DNA from: Saccopteryx bilineata
Taxonomy: Eukaryota > Chordata > Mammalia > Chiroptera > Emballonuridae
Length of the DNA stretch: 64,000 nt
Direction: 5' to 3'
Assembly (NCBI RefSeq): GCF_036850765.1
Contig: NC_089493.1
Span: forward strand, 126,982,239 to 127,046,238
The notes under the pieces: generated by a model
What the model saw: the letters and a program-made list of their open reading frames with translations, nothing else
What the model was told of the DNA's origin: nothing
Database searches by the model: none
Part shown: positions 58,471 through 64,000 of the stretch, one piece after another
How positions within the stretch are numbered: position 1 is the first letter of the stretch
Layout of the letters: every line of letters begins with the position of its first letter
Made by a program: the position numbers and the translations under genes

Positions 58471-59168
58471 AGATGTGTTAACACCTGTAAATCAACTTAG
58501 GAGTAATGGACATTTTTCATACATACAGCCTAAGAACACAGCTTGCATTTCCCCTTATTTAAATAGCTTAGATATTTAGTTGTATTGGTTGGAGTATGGT
58601 GATGATGGTGATGATAATGATGGAGAATGAAACCCACTTCTAGCTAATCTTCACAATTGTTATTAGTACATAGAACACCAGTTTTAGATTTCTTATATTC
58701 AGCTGGTCACTCTGTTGGAATGTTAATTCTAAGCATTCTCCATTGATTCCCATGATTGTCTACTATCGTATAGAACTAATGATAACATTGACATCTTCTT
58801 TCCAATAGTTATACCTCTGATTTCTTTTCCATGCTATATTATCAAAATTTTGCCAAAACTTCTAGAGCATAAGTTAGTAAGTGATAGCAGATGTCTATAC
58901 TTTTAACTTTGACTTTAATTTTTAACCTTAATGTTCACTATCAAGAAAGATAGGTGTATACTTGATGCATATTTTAAATAACTGTATGATTATGTGCTTA
59001 TTGTAAGACTGAGACAGTCTGTTTCTAATTCTGTAAATGTTTTTATCAGAATGACTTTTAAATGCCATTTTGGCATCTATTTAAATTATTTTTTCCTAAA
59101 AATTTCCTACATTAAATCATCCTTACATTCCTGGAATACAACCTGTTTCATCTTGCACAGTGATTTTT

Positions 59169-59509
59169 TTTTTTTTTTTTTTTTTTTTTTGAGAAAGAGA
59201 GGGTGTGCAAAGAGTGGGGAGGAAGGGAGAGAGATGAGAAGCATCAACTCATAGTTGCGGCACCTTAGTTGTTCATGGATTGCTTCTCATACGTGCCTTG
59301 ACTGGGGGGTAGGGTAGGGCTCAAACCTAGCCAATGACTTCTTGCTCAAGCCAGAGACCATGGGATCATTTCAAAGATCCCATGCTCAAGCCAGCAACCC
59401 CACGCTCAAGCTGGTAAGCCTGGATTCAGGCCAGTGACCTCAGATTTTCGAACCTGGGACCTCAGCATCCCAGGTCAGCACTCTATCCACTGCACCACCA
59501 CCTAGTCAG
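59169..59509 (-). mobile_element. tRNA-derived SINE, CCTGACC type, antisense
   Basis: Long T tail, GATGAGAAGCATCAACTCAT, and head complement ACCACCACCTAGTCAGG. CAGTGATTTTT and CAGTGACTTTT flank it. Confidence 0.93.
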
Positions 59510-59884
59510 GTCTGCTCAGTGACTTTTTTATTTTTAAAGTTCTGTTGAATTCAGTTTGCCAGTAACTTACTTAAATTTTTAAAAATCTGGAATTCATAAG
59601 TGAGACAGGCCAATTGCTTTCATTTTGTGCTACCTCTCTGAAGCTTAGATTAGATTAGCGTTCCAATTTTTATATGTCCTGGAGAGGGTTATACCATTGC
59701 CTGTTTCTTTAGATATTAGCAGCAACTCACCAGTAAAAAAAATCTGGCCCTAGGATCTTTGAGGAAGAAATTATTTTTTGTAACTTTAAAATTTCTTCTA
59801 AAGCTTCTACTCTATCACAGTTTCTTGTTCATCTTAAATCAATCTGGTAATTCTTTTACTGTGTCTTTTTACATGAAGAGATTC

Positions 59885-60194
59885 AAATGTGCCCCAACTG
59901 GAACTCACCCAGCAAGCCCCCTACCGGGTGATGCTCTACTGGTCTGAGGCCACTGCTTTGTTGCTTGGCAACCAAGCTATTTTAGCGCCTGAGGTGAGGC
60001 CTCAGCTCCTGGGGCCAACTTTGCTCCAACCATTTGAGCCAAGGCTGTGGGAGGGAAAGAGAGAGAGAAAGATAGAGGTGGGGAGGAGTGAACAAGCAGA
60101 TGGTCACTTTTCATATATATCCAGACCAGGAATCAAACCCGAGATCTCCACACGCCAGGCCGATGCTCTACCACTGAGCCAACCAGCCAGGGCC
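59885..60194 (-). mobile_element. Rhin-1-like SINE, antisense
   Basis: Head complement TGAGCCAACCAGCCAGGGCC at its right end; body has GCAACCAAGCTATTTTAGCG. Lies 220 bp from the sense copy at 60415-60785, forming an inverted pair. Confidence 0.9.
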
Positions 60195-60414
60195 ACACTT
60201 ATAATTTAAAAGTACTTTGATGTATTATTTTTTAATTATAATATTATTTATTTGAACTATTGCTTTTTTCTTTACTAAAGTTGCTTATTAAAAAAATTTT
60301 TTTTTGGAGAACCAGATCTCAGTTTATAATGCAAGTGTTATTTTTTTCTTTTTTGACTTTATAAACTTTTAAAATTCACACCTTGATTTCCATTTTTTTA
60401 AGAAATAAGAGTAT

Positions 60415-60785
60415 GCCCTGGCCAGTTGGCTCAGTGGTAGAGCGTCAGCCTGGCGTGCAGGAGTCCCGGGTTTGATTCCTGGCCAGGACACACAGGAGAA
60501 GCGCCCATCTGCTTCTCCACCCCTCCCCCTCTCCTTTCTCTCTGTCACTCTCTTCCCCTCCCACAGCCGAGGCTCCATTGGAGCAAAGATGGCCCGGGTG
60601 CTGGGGATGGCTCCATGGCCTCTGCCTCAGGCGCTAGAATGGCTCTGGTTGCAATAGAGCAACGCCCCAGATGGGCAGAGCATCGCCCCCTGGTGAGCAT
60701 GCCGGGTGGATCCTGGTCGGGCGCATGCAGGAGTCTGTCTGACTGCCTCCCCCTTTCCAACCTCAGAAAAAAAAAAAAGAAAGAA
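60415..60785 (+). mobile_element. Well-preserved Rhin-1-like SINE, sense
   Basis: Starts GCCCTGGCCAGTTGGCTCAG and ends in poly(A). AAGAGTAT flanks both sides (60407-60414 and 60788-60795). Confidence 0.95.
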
Positions 60786-60861
60786 AGAAGAGTATTTATG
60801 GCTTTGACTACTACATCTCATAAATTTAATGTGTGTTTTTTATTTTTGTTATTTCCTTGGT

Positions 60862-61955
60862 CAGTGGTGCCAAAACATTTTGGTCTTGGGACCCCTTTAC
60901 AAGCTTAAAAGTGATGGAAGACTACAAAGAACCTTTGTTTATATGAGTTGTATTTACTATTTATTCAATATTCAAAATATTGAATACCATAAATATTCAA
61001 AAATATTATTTTTGAGTATTCAAATTTTTTAAGAGTATTCATATTTTATGCTAAAATTTGAAAATTATTAATTTTTTAAACTAACAGTAATAAACTCATT
61101 ATATAAAAACAGTTTTTGAAAACTGTTCCCCAGCCCTGGCTGGTGGCTTAGTGGATAGAGCATTGGCCCAGTATATGGATGTCTAGGGTTTAATTCCTAT
61201 TAAGGCACACAGGAGAAATGATTATCTGCTTGTCTTCCCCTCTCTCCCCCTTCTCTCCTTCTTCTCCTCTTGCAGCCAGTGGCTTGATTGGTTCAATCAT
61301 TAGCCCTGGGCACTGAGGATAACTCGGTTGGTATGAACGCATGAGCCTCAGATGCTAAAAATAGCTCAGTACTCTAGCATTGACCCCGGACAGGGTTGCC
61401 AAATGGGGTGCATGTGGGGTGCATGTAGAAGTCTACCTTACCACCCCTCCTCTCACTAAGAAAAAAAGAGAGAGAGAGAGAGACAGAGAAGAAAGGGAGG
61501 GAGGAAAGAAAAGAGTTTCCCTAAGCCAAAAAGTTTGAAGAGTGGCATTGTTTTACAATTTTGCAAGCATATTTTAGTGCCTGGCTTAATAGAAGATGCC
61601 AGGTTCTCATACCTGCTTGTGCATACAATCTGCTGACATACGTTGTTCTGGCTGTCCTGTATGAGGAAATCTGACCTCACATAGCTACATAGTTGGAAAA
61701 TGAAAGATTGCTTTAATCATCTTTAGATGATTGTGAATCTTTTTCTTTGGCAGTGCACCAAACTAGAAAAGTGGTCGCTTCTTCAAGATTGGTCGCAATG
61801 TGGAATCTGACACCACGTCGACAGACTTGTCATGTTTTTAGGTTCAGGAGCAAGTGAGAAAGAAAAAGCAGATAACGCCTTAGTGTTGTTATGAAAATAG
61901 ACCTGGTATCACAGACCCAGGAAAGGCTCTCAAGGATGATACTTTGAGAAGTGCT
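60862..61955 (+). mobile_element. Charlie-like hAT element split by a SINE
   Basis: Starts near CAGTGGTGCCAAAACATTTT and ends near ATACTTTGAGAAGTGCT. Interior words GAAGAGTGGCATTGTTTTAC and GGCTTAATAGAAGATGCCAG agree with a Charlie-type consensus from memory. No intact transposase. Confidence 0.6.
61133..61500 (+). mobile_element. Rhin-1-like SINE, sense, nested in the Charlie-like element
   Basis: Starts GCCCTGGCTGGTGGCTTAGT, has GATGCTAAAAATAGCTCAGT, and ends in a GA-rich tail (GAGAGAGAGAGAG, then GGAAAGAAAAG). Confidence 0.88.
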
Positions 61956-61984
61956 ATTATACAAAATGGAGTATGTGTCATTTT

Positions 61985-62265
61985 TTAAACTTTTTAATTT
62001 TTAAATACTGTTAGATTTACAGAAGAATTGTGAAGATAATAGAGTTCCCCATACCCTTCACCCAGCCTCCTCTAAATGTTAACTTTTTAAAAGTGTGGCA
62101 AAATATATATAACATAAAATTTATGGTTTTAACCATCTTGAGTGTACAATTCAGTGGCACTAAGTACATTCACAATGTTGTGTAATCAGCCATTCATCTC
62201 CAGAACTTTCTCAGCTTCCAAAACTGAAACCCTCTACCCATTATGTATAATTCTGATTTATTCTT
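61985..62265 (-). mobile_element. L1M 3' region, antisense
   Basis: TTACAGAAGAATTGTGAAGA, ACCCTTCACCCAGCCTCCTC, ACATAAAATTTATGGTTTTA, GTGTACAATTCAGTGGCACT and TCCAGAACTTTCTCAGCTTC. Confidence 0.8.
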
Positions 62266-62699
62266 TAACCTAAATTATTAAAGGCGTTTGTTAATAGTAT
62301 TCACATGTTTCAGTATTCATACTCGTGCTGTGAATTTCCAATCTTATTGCTTCAGAGACAGTGATCTGTGCAATTTCAGGAGTTGGTTGAACAAGAAGAG
62401 CAGGGTATTTTTTTCTCCCTCTTTTACTGATGGAGTCGGAGCCATCGGGTTTGTACCAGACACAAAAACTGACAGCTGTCTGTCCCTCCCCATAGGAGTG
62501 CCTTTGTCCTGAGATGGCTAGAGCAGTCTCCCTTCATCCCTTCCTCAGTTCCTATCTTTCTGTCTAAAGCGTGAAACAGAGCACACAGGGGACAGAGTGA
62601 CCACGTGGCCTTTTACCCACAAACACTATGATGTTAAACTCAGGTTGTGAGGGTGGAGCAAGGAAGAATGCCTGAAGCCATGCTTACTAGAAAGTGACG
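62266..62699. other. Intronic sequence, nothing recognised
   Basis: No gene or repeat supported. Confidence 0.4.
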
Positions 62700-62722
62700 G
62701 AGGTGGTGGTGGTGGTGGTGGT
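62700..62722. repeat. GGT trinucleotide repeat
   Basis: Seven GGT units followed by GATGAATG. Confidence 0.9.
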
Positions 62723-62789
62723 GATGAATGCCACTGATTCAATATTCACGGGTGAGGGCAGTAGCATTTGGGTCAGAGGAAGATTTCCA

Positions 62790-62985
62790 GCACTACTACG
62801 CTAGATTTTTCTATAAAGAACCAGAAAGTCATATTTTAAGCTTTGTGAACCATCTGGTCACCACACTGCTTGACCCTGCAGTTAGTTGTAGTGGGAATGT
62901 AGCAACTGGTTTCCAATAAAACCGAGTTTACAGAAACATATGGCAAGCCAGCTTTGGCCCACAGGCCGTTGTAGCCAACCTGTAC
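62790..62985. mobile_element. MER1-type hAT fragment
   Basis: TTCTATAAAGAACCAGAAAG, TTTTAAGCTTTGTGAACCAT, GGTTTCCAATAAAACC and GGCCCACAGGCCGTTGTAGC match the same family as 47273-47498. Confidence 0.65.
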
Positions 62986-63459
62986 TAATGAGGGCCTGTT
63001 AGATCGGGAAAATGCCTAAGAGTCTGAACACCTCACTCTCCACTGGCTGGTGATCTTGAAAGAGAATTCTGCCAGCACACAAAGGAACAGCAGCCAGGGA
63101 AGGGACAGTCACTTGCCCACCTAGTAACAGACACCAGAGCTGGGCTCACCACACGTGCACACATGTAGTTGAGGAAAGTGTCACAGTCCGCTCTGGGCAC
63201 AAAGGCTGTCAACCACCCAGGAGCAAAAATTGAGCTGCCAGCTCCTTACAAGGCATTCACTTTCTTTAATTCCTCGTCCCTTACAACTGCTTAGTTCACT
63301 CCTCACTGCAGTATGTTCTGCTGTTCTAAATAAGAATTTATATGTTACAGAAATAATTATGCTAATCCGCTCCGAGTTTTCAAAGTTGCGGGGGTCTTGG
63401 CTGTTTGAATGAGGAGCCCAGGACCCGGGCACCACAGCTTCCTCCTGGAACACTTCCTG
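62986..63459. other. Intronic sequence, nothing recognised
   Basis: No gene or repeat supported. Confidence 0.4.
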
Positions 63460-63699
63460 TACTGCTCACAAAAATTAGAGGATATTTTTAAATGAATATG
63501 AAGCGATGAAATAAAGAAGCATTTGGTATTATTTTTTTATTAAAACAAGAACATCAGAAAAGCAAACAAGTCAAAATAAGTTGTTTAATTATGCAAATGA
63601 GATGCAAAACAACTTTTATTGCTGAAAATGCACTATACAAAAGGCTGAAAGTACTGGAGTATTCATTTTGAAATATCCCCTAATTTTGTGAGCAGTTTA
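63460..63699. mobile_element. Mariner-type MITE, longest copy
   Basis: 240 bp with TA ends; CTGCTCACAAAAATTAGAGG at the left and AATATCCCCTAATTTTGTGA at the right. The left GATATTTTTAAATGAATATG and right TATTCATTTTGAAATATC extend the inverted ends to about 35 bp. Shares the interior with 21463-21677. Confidence 0.9.
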
Positions 63700-64000
63700 T
63701 TTTTAGGAAATGGCTGTCAGAGGGAAATCACCACCACTTCCAGAGCTGAGCTTGTGAACGAACATGCGGGAATCCCTCCGTACCCACTGTCCACTCTCCA
63801 AAAACATTCGAATGTTTATATGCAGATTATGTCTCTTTGTTCATCTGTTCATTCAACAGGCATTTATGGGGAGTCTGTTATGAGGCAAGTCGGGTTTTGA
63901 CTGCAGTTATAACTTCACTTATAACTTATGTTTGTTTTGTTCCCATGTGTTTATATGTATTCTATATAATAATTTCTCCAACCTTCCCTTTTAATAATAA
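63700..64000. other. Intronic sequence, nothing recognised
   Basis: No gene supported; runs off the window. Confidence 0.4.

Larger units (their letters stand above)
58650..60860 (-). mobile_element. L1M ORF2 region, antisense, with three nested SINEs
   Basis: ATCCTTACATTCCTGGAATA, GAATTCAGTTTGCCAGTAAC and TATGGCTTTGACTACTACAT follow the antisense order of L1 ORF2. SINEs at 59169, 59885 and 60415 break it into four. No coding frame remains. Confidence 0.7.
54448..64000 (+). other. Intron downstream of the THSD4-like exon (3' part not in window)
   Basis: The following spacer-module exon was not found before the window ends, so this intron is longer than 9.5 kb. It is packed with antisense L1, SINE and hAT copies, especially from 56.9 to 62.3 kb. 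Confidence 0.6.

Noticed and set aside
12515..61200. tRNA-like segments with A and B box words at many places
   Set aside because: All belong to SINE heads, with SINE bodies and A-rich tails; none is a stand-alone tRNA gene.

Overview
This window is nuclear DNA from a mammal, almost certainly a bat. The main evidence is the repeats. It holds more than twenty tRNA-derived SINEs of two main kinds. One has a GGCCCTGGCYGGTTGGCTCAG head and looks like the Rhin-1 family that I recall from horseshoe and leaf-nosed bats. The other has a CCTGACCWGGTGGTGGC head, with a conserved middle and a TCTC-rich tail. Two older Ves-like bat SINEs also occur. Mammalian MIR, L2-like, L1M, MER5/MER20/Charlie hAT, mariner-type MITE and ERV LTR sequences fill much of the rest. 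A rhinolophoid bat (Rhinolophus/Hipposideros group) is the best guess; the family assignments are from memory, not from a search.

Only one convincing protein-coding exon is present, at 54243-54447 on the + strand. It has a good acceptor and donor and encodes the end of an ADAMTS-type cysteine-rich module (DKCGVCGGDNTGC) plus the start of the spacer module. The sequence fits THSD4 (ADAMTSL6), a secreted fibrillin-associated ADAMTS-like glycoprotein. Everything else in the window is then best read as intron of this gene: more than 54 kb upstream and more than 9.5 kb downstream. THSD4 is known for very long introns.

Layout. 1-9 kb: mostly unique intron, with two solo LTRs (5.2-5.6 kb sense, 6.6-7.4 kb antisense). 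9-20 kb: dense SINEs, a roughly 300 bp GGAA microsatellite and an LTR. 20-30 kb: an antisense L1 with a young SINE, MITEs, MER5/MER20, and an exon-like open segment at 29.2 kb. 30-43 kb: a SINE dimer nested in a MIR, an antisense L1 with a nested SINE, two LTRs of one family in opposite orientation, and a possible antisense exon at 39.0 kb. 43-53 kb: a longer related LTR, MER1-like hAT copies and about 3 kb of plain intron. 53-56 kb: the exon, flanked by two non-autonomous hAT elements that both keep perfect 8 bp target duplications, a TG/CG repeat and a conserved-looking segment. 56-64 kb: a mosaic of antisense L1 with several nested SINEs and a Charlie-like hAT.

I found no new multi-gene system. 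The most informative items are the hAT pair around the exon, the three-copy MITE family, the LTR family with a shared U5, the SINE dimer, and two or three exon- or enhancer-like segments that need comparison with other bat genomes.
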